DNA of 43,322 nt from Euprymna scolopes (GCA_024364805.1 CM044514.1:44978037-45021358); one strand, 5' to 3'; counted from the first letter of the stretch, positions 1-11,235 are shown. Numbers and translations are program-made. Notes: generated by a model not told the origin, from the sequence alone.

Positions 1-308
1 AAAAATAAACAATGAAAAAAACAACCGGTCAATTTTTGTCCCCGCCGGCCGAGAAATTGGGTTATTGTTTATTTAATACGGAATAACTTAAAATTAATTA
101 TTTCTTAACAATTTTGAAAGATAAATCCTAAATTTTATAAACAAAGACAATATAGCGGTGAGAAGACTTTACTCGAATGCAAACTTGAGCGCTTGTAAAT
201 GTGTATTCCGAAATTAAATGTCTATTCCAAAATTAAGTCTCAACCAATCAAATTTGGCGGAAAGCGTGACACACAAAAGAACACACACGCTATCGTATTA
301 ATATATAG

Positions 309-309
<1 letters not shown>
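1..309 (-). mobile_element. Helitron-like fragment (family D), 5' end
   Basis: Read on the minus strand, the element begins at 309 with TCTATATATTAATACG after an A, the A|TC start expected of a Helitron 5' end, then runs into a GTGTGTGTT-rich segment. This resembles the starts of the other Helitron-like copies in the window. It reaches the left edge, so the 3' end is not visible. No Rep or helicase coding is seen, so it is a non-autonomous or truncated copy. Family placement is inference from the terminus. Confidence 0.45.

Positions 310-348
<39 letters not shown>
309..348. repeat. (TAA)n microsatellite
   Basis: About 13 uninterrupted TAA triplets directly abut the Helitron-like 5' terminus. 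Confidence 0.95.
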
Positions 349-349
<1 letters not shown>

Positions 350-351
<2 letters not shown>

Positions 352-632
352 GGAAAAAAGACCTACCGTAATTTGGTTTTATTATTCATTTAATGATTCC
401 TGGCAAACCATTTTTTGTAATTTTTGTTTCTATTTTCTAGATAAATGATGATAGACAAGTTCAATTATTAAAACTTTTTCTTTTTATTTAATTGTAGTTA
501 GCTTAATTTATTTTTAAATATCGAGTGACAAACCTCATGTTTTAAATATTTAAATTTGTTGGAAATTTTTATTTCAATTTTCATAAGCAATATCCCCTAA
601 AGAGATCTTTAACTACTTCCAACTATCTGACT
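350..632. other. AT-rich spacer, nothing recognised
   Basis: Very AT-rich sequence with homopolymer runs and no ORF of note or recognisable repeat. Confidence 0.5.
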
Positions 633-677
633 GAAACATGCTCATGAATGTGTAGCGACATATTAATGATTGTGTTA

Positions 678-724
<47 letters not shown>
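633..724 (+). repeat. Interspersed block plus (AT)n
   Basis: A ~50-bp block starting GAAACATGCTCATGAATG recurs nearly unchanged at 20586-20639. In both places it runs directly into a dinucleotide microsatellite, (AT)n here and (GT)n there. This looks like the 3' end of a short interspersed element that stops at a microsatellite. The family is not recognised. Confidence 0.6.
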
Positions 725-726
<2 letters not shown>

Positions 727-744
727 CTCTAGAAAATTAAAATT

Positions 745-1560
745 TACACCCAGAGTTAAGTCTGTTTTAGTCGTTGGTCAAATTCTGTAGGTTTTCTTCC
801 ATGTGTGTATGTGAGTGTATGTGTATGCGCATATGCGTGTTATTCTAAGGAGTTATATGTCTTATTTGTGTGTATGCATTGCGTGGGTGTATCCTTTGCT
901 TTCAAACTTTATCAATTAGTGAATATATTTTTTCTTCTTTTTCCGAGTTCTTCAACCAGAATGGGGGTAGGGAGATATTGGTTTGTGTAGCGTTCCGTTG
1001 TTGATGCGAGCATGTGGATATTTCGCGTACGCATGTGAGGTTACATATGACGATTATTGGCGGGGCATAATGTTTTGCATCTTCTTGTATTTTGGTTTGT
1101 AAGTATAATTAAAGAATATAGTTGGAAAAATATTTTATTAAGATAACACGATTTTCGCGGTTATGGTATTAGGCGGGTGTATATGTTTTTTTTTTGTTGT
1201 TTTTTACATCAACGAATCATAATAATATTACACGCACACACAACGCAATATCGAGCACGCATACACTCTAATAGCTTACAACTGACCAAAGAAAAACTTC
1301 GGATACATAATGGTAAAAAAAAAGATATTTTCTTATTTCTTTTGCGTTTAATAGACTCTTGACTTCCGCATATAACGAAACATCTAATTAATATTATACG
1401 GTACTTAACGAACGCAGATTCGCATCTGGTATCCATTTTGCATATTCAATAAATAGACTGTCTTCATTTGAGGATCATGAAATTAGATTTTTCCGCGCAG
1501 GTGGATTTTCCTGATCTTAAATGTTTATTAGCATTAGAATTCAATAGAATTGAAAGAATC
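745..1560 (+). repeat. Unclassified repeat R1, longest copy
   Basis: About 0.8 kb shared in pieces with 2596-2915 and 3558-4000. Landmarks are CAGAGTTAAGTCT near the start, TTCGCATCTGGTATCCATTT at about 1418, AATAAATAGACTGTC, and GTGGATTTTCCTG at about 1500. Short ORFs on both strands are low-complexity and not conserved between copies. Strand is arbitrary. No terminal repeats or coding domain were found. Confidence 0.6.
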
Positions 1561-2365
1561 CAAAGTTGAATGAAATGATTAGCTATTATTATTTTTTCTC
1601 AACGTATGTTAATGTTACGCGTCTGTGTTATATTTGCTGTGTTTGAGTTGCAACAATAACCGATATTAATAGTGTTTCGATTAGAATGAGTCAGAGATTT
1701 ACTAATATTTATGGTTCGAGAAAATTTACGTTTTTTTCTATTTTCTTATTTTGTTCAAGCTGGGGTGAGGCATCCTACCGGATATCAAATGTTCACCCCC
1801 TATCATACATTCCTGTTGAGAAATCTTTGTAAAATTCTAACCATCTCTTTAAGTGAAATTCTTTAAATCTCTCTTGAACTTGGTTCACCGGGTATACTAA
1901 CTAGATATATAAAAATATTCTTGATGCATCCAGTTTCTCTTATAAGTACTGGAATCTTCCTAAAATTCCAATTTCTTTTCATGTCATACATAAAACTTTG
2001 GCATTTTGTTCCTCGTTAAATATAATCTCCCAAACCCTATTTAACCCTTTCCCCGTAATCCCGGTAGTCACCCTGAAATAAATATTGGGTACAAAAAGTT
2101 TTGTATCTTGAGCGTATTTTTCAAGCGATATTCTTGGTTTGACGACGTGATTTCTCTGAAACAGGAAATTATAGAAACATGTGTAGCCGTTTGTTTGTAT
2201 AAATGAATTTCATATATATATAATACTCCCTATCTTGGTTGAGCATATTGGGAAGTGATATACAAACTGCCATTAGCGTATTAAGCGACGCTCTTTGTGT
2301 AAACAAATCGAACGGAGGCATTTGGACGATGTCAAAACATCGTTAATTCATTACCCACACAGTAT
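1561..2365. other. AT-rich spacer
   Basis: No gene and no recognised repeat. Includes a short (AT)n near 2212. Confidence 0.45.
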
Positions 2366-2526
2366 CAGCCGTATAGCGTAATTGTGTGAAGCCTTGACTG
2401 TCATTTGGGCGATCGGGTTTCGATCCTGGCTTGAGGCAGTTGCCTGCCTAGCCGCACTGATGAGCAGTGAAACAGCGAAACAGTACTATATGTGGATGAT
2501 ATATATATATATATATATATATATAT
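2366..2526 (+). mobile_element. tRNA-like SINE carrying a hammerhead-like motif
   Basis: A degenerate tRNA-like head (A-box-like TATAGCGTAATTG, B-box-like GGTTTCGATCC at about 2416) is followed 20 nt later by a hammerhead-type core: CTGATGA at 2457-2463, then GAAA at 2477-2480. The element ends in (AT)n at about 2500-2526. A Pol III-type head, a body and a simple-repeat tail are the layout of a SINE. Hammerhead ribozymes in SINE-like and Penelope-like elements are established in animals. Identity of this family is inference. Confidence 0.5.
2452..2495 (+). ncRNA. Degenerate hammerhead-ribozyme-like fold
   Basis: Stem I pairs CCGCA (2452-2456) with TGTGG (2491-2495), one G-T wobble. The core is CTGATGA then GAA. 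Stem II is GCAG / CAGC around TGAAA with one A-A mismatch. Stem III begins with A at 2480 and closes with T at 2489, with one C-A mismatch inside. Position 17 is A, allowed for cleavage. The arrangement is type I (stem I open). The mismatches suggest a decayed copy. Confidence 0.45.
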
Positions 2527-2595
2527 TGCATACTGTCATTTTGCTATGACCTCGGTTCATTATCTCGAAATAAGATATATTTCTTTTTAAAATTT

Positions 2596-2915
2596 CAAAT
2601 TTACTTCCAGAGTTAAGTCTATTTCAGTCTTAGCCCAATTGTGAAATGTTTTATTCAATCTATGTGTGCACATGATTATATGATTATGTATATATGCGTA
2701 TCATTCTAAAAAAGTTATGTGTGTTTACATGTGCGTTGGGGTATGCTTTGTTTAATAACTTTATCAATAAGTAAACGAATTTTTTAAATTCTGTATTTCT
2801 GATTAAATGTAAACGTGGATTTTCCGTGTATGCAGATTCGAACGCAGATTCGCATCTGGTATCCATTTTACATGTTCAATAAATAAACTGTCTTGATTTG
2901 AAGATCATAAAATTA
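2596..2915 (+). repeat. Repeat R1, internally deleted copy
   Basis: Matches the first ~190 bp of R1 (from CAGAGTTAAGTCT) and then jumps to the equivalent of about 1410-1490 (TTCGCATCTGGTATCCATTT). The middle ~450 bp of the long copy is missing. Confidence 0.6.
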
Positions 2916-2964
2916 GATGTTTTGCACTTGTATGGGGATGGTTGGATATAGCTAGTTCAACTTT

Positions 2965-3557
2965 ATTTTTACTTGGGATTCACCATATATCAAGGCCCCA
3001 AGGAGACTCGAGGATAAAGGTTAATGAATGTAATGTGGTAATGTAGTAATCGTTAATGGTGTAGATTGGTTAGAATTTGATTATTTATGGGTACGGCTCA
3101 AAAAGAACTTATTTACATTGGATTTAAAGGCTTCCATGTTATATTCAACTGGGAAGCAGGCCAGCGGAACAGTGTTCCACAGGCGATCAGTTCTATAAAA
3201 AAAGCTTCGTTCATAGAATCTTCGTTTAGATATAGGCACAGATAGAAAGTAGGGAATTAATATATAGTAGTTGCAGTTAGTCGAGTGCTTTTTGTGTGAA
3301 ACTTTCGTATAGACACCGTAGATTGGATTTTAGTCGAGGTCTTGCCATGAAAATAACGATAGAACTGTGGGAAAGAGGTTGCAGAGAAGAGAAAAGCGTA
3401 TTAGCTACTAGGTTTCGAAGCCGGTTTTGAACCCTATCCAGACAGAAAAGGACGTGCCGAGCAGCTCCTTCCCAGATATGGCAACAGTACTCCATTTTAG
3501 GACGTACCTGGCTTATATACAGATAGACGATCGCACCGACAGTCATATACCTACTTT
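2965..3557 (-). mobile_element. LINE 3' fragment (CR1/Jockey-type, family A)
   Basis: On the minus strand, codons read from about 3546 down to 3277 give the RT C-terminal segment with YLYISQVRPKMEYCCHIW and LDRVQNRLRNLV, matching the family-A LINE at 22.1-25.2 kb. The 3' UTR ends near 2975 in the family's conserved GGCCTTGAT motif. The copy is heavily 5' truncated and lies between pieces of repeat R1. Further disruptions follow the C-terminal block. Confidence 0.85.
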
Positions 3558-4000
3558 AAAAGTTTTCTTGTGTTTGGGTTGTGTGTTTGCAAGTATGATT
3601 TAAGAGTTAAGGTGGGGAAACGGTATTATGAAGCAATACTTTCTTAAGATGATTATCTTCGTGAGTGGATGTGTTTTTCTCGCATCAAAGACGCATTATA
3701 ACATAACAAACACATGAACACACAACGCAATCTCTGACACGCATATATGGAGCTAACAGCTTACAATTGGTTAGACAGAGAAATCTTTACTTTGGATGCA
3801 ACAAAGGTTAGGAAATATTTTCTTATTTCTTTTTGTAGTCGCTTGACTTCCGCATATGACGAAACAGATAATTAATATTATACAGTACTGAACAAATGTT
3901 TTACATATTCTATAAATAGACTGAGTCGGTCAGAAAATTAGATATTTTCGCGCTGGTGAGTTTTCCTGGTCCTTGATGTTTATTAGCTTCAGAATCCAAT
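3558..4000 (+). repeat. Repeat R1, 3' half
   Basis: Matches about 1085-1545 of the long R1 copy, including ACACACAACGCAAT, TTGACTTCCGCATAT, AATTAATATTATAC and GAGTTTTCCTGGT. Confidence 0.6.
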
Positions 4001-4434
4001 AGAACTAAAAGAGAAAAAACCCTTTAAAGATTAATAATATAGTTGCCTAAAATTAAGTGAAATGATTGACTATTTTGGTAAGTAGGACATTTCACTTATT
4101 TGAACGCTTTATTGTAGTTTTATGCTCTATCCATTCGTCAAATGTATAACATCTCTCAGAATATTGATGCACAGTTTAAAACTATGTATAATAATTACGA
4201 AAATTACCGATTTTAAGTATCACTATTAAACAATTACTCGAAGATCAAAAAAAGGCGAGGTTTGCCAATAATCGAGTGGAAAATTTTATGATCGGCAATA
4301 TGGAAATATATAAACGCCTTGTGTATATTAAGCCTGACAAAGAATTTCTAACTTTAAAGACCCCTTAAAATTGCTAAACTTTAAAAGCGAGATAACAACA
4401 AATTGTAGACACAAAATAAACTGCAGGATAACTA

Positions 4435-4465
<31 letters not shown>

Positions 4466-5120
4466 ACTAAACCAACTAAATAAAAATGCTGAACAATATA
4501 CATCTTACATAACGACGGATAGCAAACTAAATAAAACCGATAGATTATTTTTAGTGTATGTCTCGTAGAGACTATACAGTATAAGGTGGGACAGAAACAA
4601 GCTGTGTTTGTTCGCAATTTTCTATAAATAGGAAACTAGTGCTTTTAGGGTTAATTTAGTTGTGTTTGAAAGTGAGAGTGAAAGCACGATCAGACCGCAT
4701 GGATTCAGAAAGCGAGTGTTTTTCACGCAATTATTTCACTTTTATCAGAGTTTATGTATGATCATGTTTTACATTTTTATTAGTTTTGTTACTCTTCCTT
4801 TGTGTGCATAATAATTTCAATATTACATCTCGATTTCCATATTTAGTAACTGGAACTTAGGGTTACAGGTAATACTCTGACATCCAGAACTGACTGATTC
4901 AAGCAAACTATCAGGACTGTGGTTCTTCATGTAGGAAACTACAATCTTGTGTAGAAAACACGACGCAACAGTTCGTTCTCTCTTCTCTTCATTCTTCGCG
5001 TTTTTAATAGCAGCAGTTATAAAATATGTTAATAGCAACAGCGCAAACCATTGGCGATTAACAATGCTTTCAGAGTTTTCATTTATCTCGGATATATGCA
5101 AATTCTCATTGAAGAGTTTT
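4001..5120. other. AT-rich spacer with (ATAA)n
   Basis: No recognisable gene. An (ATAA)n microsatellite occupies 4435-4467. Two short opposing ORFs around 4823-5195 overlap each other and are not conserved elsewhere. Confidence 0.5.
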
Positions 5121-5490
5121 ACTAAGTTGCAGAAATGTATCTGCAATTTTATTGATCCTACTTTTTATTCTCTCCAATCTCTCTCACAGACGTGATGTTG
5201 CTAGTCGCAGTATTTTTATAAATAGTGTTATGATATGTGTTTTTCAGAAATGTTTGATCTATTTTCATGCTTTCTACGTTCCAGATTGTTTGACTAGTTG
5301 GTCTCGCGGCCTCCATCAATTCACTGTTTTGATGCCTCATTGTCGTATAGTCTCATATTCTAATATTTTCTTTTTAAGAACTGCACATTTGTGGAACTCT
5401 CTTCCTGCTGACTGTTTTCCTCCTACCTATAGCTTTGGTATTTTCAAAACTAAGATAAATAGGCACCTCATGTTTTCGCGATAATCAGTT
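5121..5490 (+). mobile_element. LINE 3' fragment (CR1/Jockey-type, distinct family)
   Basis: Codons give LQSLSHRRDVASR and then LHQFTVLMPHCRIVS and LWNSLPADCFPPTYSFG, the C-terminal block that follows the RT domain in CR1/Jockey-group LINEs. The sequence differs clearly from family A, so it is another family. One frame shift falls between SLQSLS and the RRDVAS block. The frame then stays open to a stop at 5482. The copy is 5' truncated to the last ~120 codons. Confidence 0.8.
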
Positions 5491-6438
5491 TTTGTTCTGG
5501 TTAGTTCCTTACATCAAGTGGCTTTACACATTGTTTGGGGCAATTTCCATAAAAAATGTGCTATAATCGATTTGGTTTTGTGGATAGAAGTAACTGTTCC
5601 TAAATACAAACATACCTTTTTACAGTCTAGCAAAAGAAAAGAGAAAGAATTGATAAGCATAATCACTACGTGTTACTAGCGACGCCCTGTTTGTGGTGCA
5701 ATCTCCTAAATAGCTTGCCACATCGGTAGCTGCAGCCTCGTTGCGTAGATAACACATTGTAGCAGTTCATTCCCTCTAATCTAGCATAATGCATACATTA
5801 TGTTTTGTGAAAAATACGGTTATAAACATTGTTTTTACACACCTGCGGCTAATTTTGTTACAGACTTTATGACATTTTTACATAATTAGAATATTGCTTT
5901 ATTCCGGGTAATTTAATTAAGCATAATTTGGTGGAAAACTCGGCAAATGACTTGCAAGTCTTCTGATAAAATTTATCTTGAACTGCAATAATAAATATCA
6001 ATAATGTTTAATGGAATCATAAGAATAATAGTGATGTAAAAAATGACATCTTTTCTGATAAAAAAAAAGATTTTGATCGTATTTACTGTACTTCGAAAAA
6101 AAAAATGTTGAATGATATATTGAGAAGTTCACTCCTCAATATTCCCGCCAACTCACTGATTAATAGAAGTAATTTTGAAAATGCTTTTCGAAGCAAATAG
6201 AAATGTTTAAACTAACAAGTTTTGCTCGCTCACTATTGTTTCAAAATTTGATTCTAATTCATTGCTTATAATCAGTGAAACAGATCAAACCGATAAAAAA
6301 TGATAACACTTATCACTCTCTCTTTATTGATAAGAAAATAAAAATCTAATCTATAAGAAGACAAAGCTAATCCATAAGTAAAAGAAAATAAAACTGCTCT
6401 CTCTATATTTTTCTCTCCTTACGCTGTTTTATTAATAA
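5491..6438. other. AT-rich spacer
   Basis: No gene recognised. A moderately GC-richer patch at 5680-5770 has no ORF or repeat that I can place. Confidence 0.4.
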
Positions 6439-6480
6439 CTAGCCTATCGGTGACCTGACGTTGCCCGGGAAATCGGATTA
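6439..6480 (-). mobile_element. Helitron-like 3' end
   Basis: On the minus strand CCCGGGCAACGTCAGG is followed within 15 nt by CTAG and then T, the CTRR|T end of a Helitron. The same GC-rich CGGGCAACG element ends the copies of the array at 28-31 kb. The rest of the element upstream is not delimited. Confidence 0.5.
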
Positions 6481-6615
6481 AGTCACAAAATGTTAATACT
6501 ACTATTAATTCTATTAACAGTAATAATATTATTGATACAAGATAAAATAAAATGAGTGATAATAATGTTAATGGAAATAATAATACTGAATACTGTATAA
6601 TGCAAATAATATCAA

Positions 6616-6650
6616 CTAGCCTCCACGTATCCTGGCATTGCCCGAAAATT
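6616..6650 (-). mobile_element. Second Helitron-like 3' end
   Basis: On the minus strand CGGGCAATGCCAGG is followed by GGAGG, CTAG and T. It lies ~175 bp from the similar end at 6439, so these may be two nested or tandem ends of related elements. Confidence 0.45.
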
Positions 6651-6949
6651 ATACTAATAGCAATGATTTTATTTATTAATAATACGATAGTAAGAATAAA
6701 AAAGTAATACTCGGTAACAAAAAGTTCTGCCTGTTTTTTGATTAGCCATTGAATGATGTTGACACATATACGAAATGCGTATAGCAATTGTTTTCAGATA
6801 ATGATAGCCGGACATTCTATAAAAACATGCGCACCGCGCCAGGTCATCAGTCATAAGCCGGACAACTTGTTCGGCTGTTCGCTTTTAGACTGAAAAGTGT
6901 GATTATCAGCAGATGCATCAGGTCGCCGCATATATCAAGCAATTCTGAA

Positions 6950-7490
6950 CGAAACTCCCAAGCATTACAGACATTGGTTGTTTCCTCAGAATGCTGTCTT
7001 TCAATCCACTAGTGGATCCACACAAGGTTATGTTTTGTGCTTAGTCAATAGATCGTTATGTGCTTCATTATGAAATTGTAACAATGGGCCAAATAAGTAT
7101 TGGAAGTCTATACTTGTCGCAATGGAAACGTATGCAACAGGCATTGCGCCAGAAGAAACCAGGACTGGTGAATCACAACGTTGTGATTTCCCTTCATGAC
7201 AACGTCAGGACGAACGTTGTACGAGTGGTCATAGATAGCAACCTTCAGCTTGGGTGGGGACTTTGTGCCATCCATCTTATAACTTGCGCTATCCTATTAC
7301 CCACTCTTCCACTACCTGGATAATTGTCTTCGTGGAAAATCTTTAACCAATGGAATGGACAGTCCCCACGGACTTCTTTGCGTCCCATCGCACGAGGATT
7401 GAATAGCTGAAGACACGCTAGTAGAAGCTGATAGATGCTAACAGCGATTATTTCAAAGACTAAATATGTTACCCATGTTGTGAAGCGTTA
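6950..7490 (+). mobile_element. Mariner transposase relic (C-terminal half)
   Basis: The open stretch 7060-7323 reads LHYEIVTMGQ, ALRQKKPGLVNHNVVISLHD and LQLGWG. This is the mariner segment that carries the second catalytic aspartate (HDN here) and the following LGW block. Weaker matches extend upstream (PKH..., KVMF) and downstream (FTNG region) in other frames. The LAPSDYH-type third-Asp motif is lost. No terminal inverted repeats were found. This is an inactive DNA transposon. Confidence 0.75.
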
Positions 7491-8665
7491 TCTTTTTCTT
7501 ACATTTAAAAACAGACAGAACTTTTTAGTTTCCTTGTGATAAAGTTAATAATAATTGTAACATTGAGAAAGATAATACGAATAATAATGATAATACTAAT
7601 GGCAATACTCATAATGACACTAATGAGAACAGACCATAGCGATAAAATAACATTAAGAAAATAAATAAAATACTAATAATAATGGTAATAAATGAAAACA
7701 GCTATAATAATAACAACATAAATAACATTAAGAGAAATAATAATCATTAGAATAATGGTGACGATAGTAAATAATAATAATAATAATAATAATACAGCAA
7801 AAAAGAATACTAAAATAATACTATGCATACTACTACAACTACTACTAATAACAATAATATTACTACTATTAATATTAATACATCAAAATAATAAATTTAA
7901 AAAATATGAAGACTATAGAAAATCAAGATAATACTATTATTTAAAAAAATTAGCAATAATAATACTAAAATCACCCCCATCACCAACAATAACAACTATA
8001 ATGATGATGATGGTGACGACGACGACGACGACGATGATGATGATGATGATGATGCGTAACGGAATAACTCGACTACCTTTGTGGTTTTACAATTGTCAGG
8101 TGAAAGTACAAAATAGTTTAAGCAGTTCGTATTTCTCATAAGTAGATTTAGAATGAATAAAACTGTTAATGTTATTTTTAACAAAAATAAAAATAAAATT
8201 CTTTTGAATAAAATAGTTGTATTATTTGATCGGGGTGGTGGGCACTGTGTTGGTGCTAAAAATTCTGTGGTTGTACCCTGGAGTGAGCGCTTCAGGATAA
8301 ATTCAGTGTTTACGATATGTTTTTTTTTTTAATTGTTTGGTGTTTACGATATATTTTTAATTAAATTGTTACGTGAAGGTACAGTATATTAAAAAACAAA
8401 CATTTTACATAAATACCTCTCAAAGAATTGAAACCGTTTATTTTTTTTAATATTAATAAAAAAAATTCTTTGGAAGAAAATACTTTTTTATTTAGAGAGC
8501 ATTCTGTGTTAGTGCAAAATATTGTTAGATGAAAGTGCAGAATAGTTTAAAAAATCCAAGTTCGTATTCTGCCTAAGTACATATAAAATAAATAAAACTG
8601 TTAAATTTTTAATATAAATAAAAAAATTAGTGACACTAACAGTATTGTTGTTACTGCTGCTGCTG

Positions 8666-8698
<33 letters not shown>

Positions 8699-9242
8699 AT
8701 ATTGCTAATAAGAACAGTAGTAGTAATAGTAAATTAAAAAAGGAATAAGTCGAAGTCGGATACACATGTTTTCACACGTAGACACGCGGGGCTCATGCGT
8801 TGCAGACTCAGTCGCAAAAGAGAAAAAAATAGAAAAAAGGAAATAACTTCAGCTCCTTTTTCAGAAAAGAAGTTTATTCCTTCATTTTCCCACCACGCGT
8901 GACTTCTCGTTAGGGGTTTGACATCATCCGCGTCTTTATTCGTCCTTTTTATAATTATTTGCTTTTTCCTTATCGTGACATCTTTTCGTACACGGCTCGG
9001 AATTTTCATACGCTCGTCTGCGCTCTGTTACATTAAATAAAAATGGAAGAGAAGAAAAGAAAAATCCACGCACATTTTCAAATAACAATTGTTTTAAACT
9101 ATTTCGAAATTCTAAATCAATGAAGAAACTTGCCCCCCCCCAAAAAAAAACATACAGTATAATTTTATGAATATCCGAGGAAATTTATTTGGTTATGGAA
9201 CTCTTCAGTATTTTCAGAAATGTTTAGTCGTTAAGAAACTGT
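7491..9242. other. AT-rich region with triplet microsatellites
   Basis: Dominated by AAT/ACT-type imperfect triplet runs between 7530 and 7990, a GAC/GAT compound run at about 8010-8055, and CTG/CTA triplets at 8654-8698. Two related AT-rich stretches (8100-8215 and 8521-8640) share a TGAAAGTAC/GCAGAATAGTTTAA-like block. ORFs here are low-complexity or unsupported. Confidence 0.55.
8654..8698 (+). repeat. (CTG)n(CTA)n microsatellite
   Basis: Four CTG triplets pass into about eleven CTA triplets without interruption. Confidence 0.95.
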
Positions 9243-9680
9243 GTTACGATGGCTGTTCCAAAAAGAATGCCTCCTATTTTTATTTTGCCTGAATGGGTCA
9301 GAGGAGATTGCATTGTTGTGATGTCTGAACTTATGCATTCAGTACCTGAAACTTTCATATCAATGTTGCAGATATTGAGAGTGTGCGACTCTAAAATCCC
9401 AACCCGTTCACTGACGTGCATCAAAAGCATATATGCGTTATTGAATTTCTCCATGCAAAAAAAAAGGATTGATCAACATTCACCGAGGCCTGTTCAACAT
9501 TTACGAAGCACATGTAGTTGATGTCAGCGCAGTTAGGAGATGGGTTCTCCGATTGCAGAGAGGTGACAGAGATAGGAGTGACAAAGCGCGCTCCGGATGC
9601 CCATGCACAACCACCATCCCATCGCTGGCAAAAGTGCATTGAGGATAGTGGTTACTATGTAGAATAGTTATGTAGCATCG
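9243..9680 (+). mobile_element. Internally deleted mariner (SETMAR-like transposase ends)
   Basis: Around 9435-9600 the frames give IEFLHAKKGLINIHR and VRRWVLRLQRGDRDR with KARSGCP, the N-terminal helix-turn-helix part of a mariner transposase. At 9617-9660 the sequence jumps to RWQKCIEDSGYYVE followed by a stop, the extreme C-terminus of the same protein. Everything between, including all three catalytic aspartates, is missing. The copy therefore keeps only the two ends, like a MITE-type deletion derivative. Terminal inverted repeats are not certain. Confidence 0.6.
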
Positions 9681-10574
9681 AAGGTCGCTCGTTTTAATGG
9701 TAGCATTCCCTTCTTCGTAGTTCTTCAACTAGTTTAAAAATGCATCACTTTTGAAAGCATAGAAATATTTTTTATTCAAAAGTAAGCATATAATTCATAC
9801 ATTTAATTATTTGACGGGATGGTAATAGAAATAATTTATTTGATACAAAAGAACCTAAAATATTAATGTTTGAATAAATTGTTAAAGTTAAGAGAAAGAT
9901 AAGAAAAAAAACGAATTTAATACAAAAAAAAAATAGTTAGATAACTAATTGTACATGTTTTCTTACTACGGTACTGAAGTCTGTTTGGATTTTTCAAAAG
10001 CTACGCAAAACGTAAAACATTCGTAATTGGTTTCGCCTTTCCCGATTATAATAGCTCTGAAATTAAAAAAAAAGTATATCTACCTGACGACTTTTTGCCA
10101 TTCGTTGACAACTTTTTTCTTTATTTTTTATAAAGAAAGAAAGAAAGAAAAAAAGAAAAATAAAGAAATGCCGGAGGCATTTTTGGTGACGCATGAGTCG
10201 ATTATCTGTTCTGTACGAATGCCAATAAGCGACTCAAAATTCCGTTTTAACGTGAATTATAATGAAGCAAAGTGAAAGAGAGAAGGACGTAGATTTATTC
10301 TGTTCAAGGCCTCCATATATATTAAATTGTAACGAAAATGAACACCGAAAAGGGTAGAAAAAAAAAGACCTGGTTAAGAGTTCTAGATATATGGTTTAAT
10401 ATCATGTCTTTGTAAGGAGTTATTTATTCATTTCGTATGATTTAGATGATTACATTGTTGACATTAGTTTCCGCAATATCTTTCCAATCAGGACGTTTAT
10501 TTAGGAAAACGTTGGATACTTATAAGCGGGATAAGATGAAGGTTGCCAGCATCCCTAATTAAAAGTGCTGCTGC
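9681..10574. other. AT-rich spacer
   Basis: No recognisable gene. An 82-codon ORF at 10027-10275 is driven by A-rich and GAAA-rich runs and has no recognised similarity. Confidence 0.45.
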
Positions 10575-10655
10575 AAAACGAACAGAATTCGAACTTGACA
10601 TACCCAGGTTGTCAGTTCAGGATATTAACCATTTAGCCACCGCTGTATCTTGTAA
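10575..10655 (-). mobile_element. tRNA-derived SINE head
   Basis: The minus strand reads GCGGTGGCTAAATGGTTAAT (A-box region) and then GTTCGAATTCTG (B-box). This is the layout of a tRNA-like Pol III promoter of Ser/Ile-like type. The acceptor stem does not pair well, so it is not a working tRNA. Confidence 0.6.
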
Positions 10656-10784
10656 GGAGACATAAAAATGATACGAAACTAATAGGGAATTAATTTTACC
10701 GGCTATGGAACGGGTACTCCTCTAGTTATCTATAAATCTAACAGTAAATAAAAGACTCAAAATATCTATGCCAGAAAATGTTTG

Positions 10785-11235
10785 TTGTTGTGCTACAAGA
10801 TCAGGCTTTTGAAGATATTAGCATCCGGCCTAAAATGCACAAATTATTATTTTTTCTTTCCCTTTGTAAAATTCAATCATGTTCTGCAAGTAAAAAAAAA
10901 CGAACAAACAAAAAAAAAAAACAAGTTTCCTTCACAAAATAGCAAACCAAGCACCACGAATAAATATTTGAAGATATAAAGAACTTGAAGCATTAAAACT
11001 TATTCTAAAATTAATGAAGTCGACATTAGATAATCTAAACTGATTGACACGCCGTTAAATAATATAATCAAACCAAAGATATAAAAAAAAACTTGATGCA
11101 TAGAAACTTTTTAGAAAATTACTGGATTCGGCATAAGATAAATCGAAAAGGGCTGACATTCCCTAAAACAATACAGCCAAATCAAACTCCATAAACAAAT
11201 ATTTGACGATATAAACAACTGGAAGCATAAACATT
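10785..11235. repeat. Degenerate ~105-130-bp minisatellite, array 1
   Basis: Three diverged units share AATAAATATTTGAAGATAT, GAAGCAT...AAAC, AAATTACTGGATT and ACGCCGTTAA. The GATATAAA landmark falls at 10973, 11078 and 11208. The same unit recurs at 32510-32890. Confidence 0.65.

Noticed and set aside
4823-5195. Opposing ORFs of 107 and 82 codons
   Set aside because: They overlap each other on opposite strands and match no family; only the part after about 5121 is LINE.
8734-9009. 91-codon minus ORF
   Set aside because: No known domain or partner; charged composition follows A-rich sequence.
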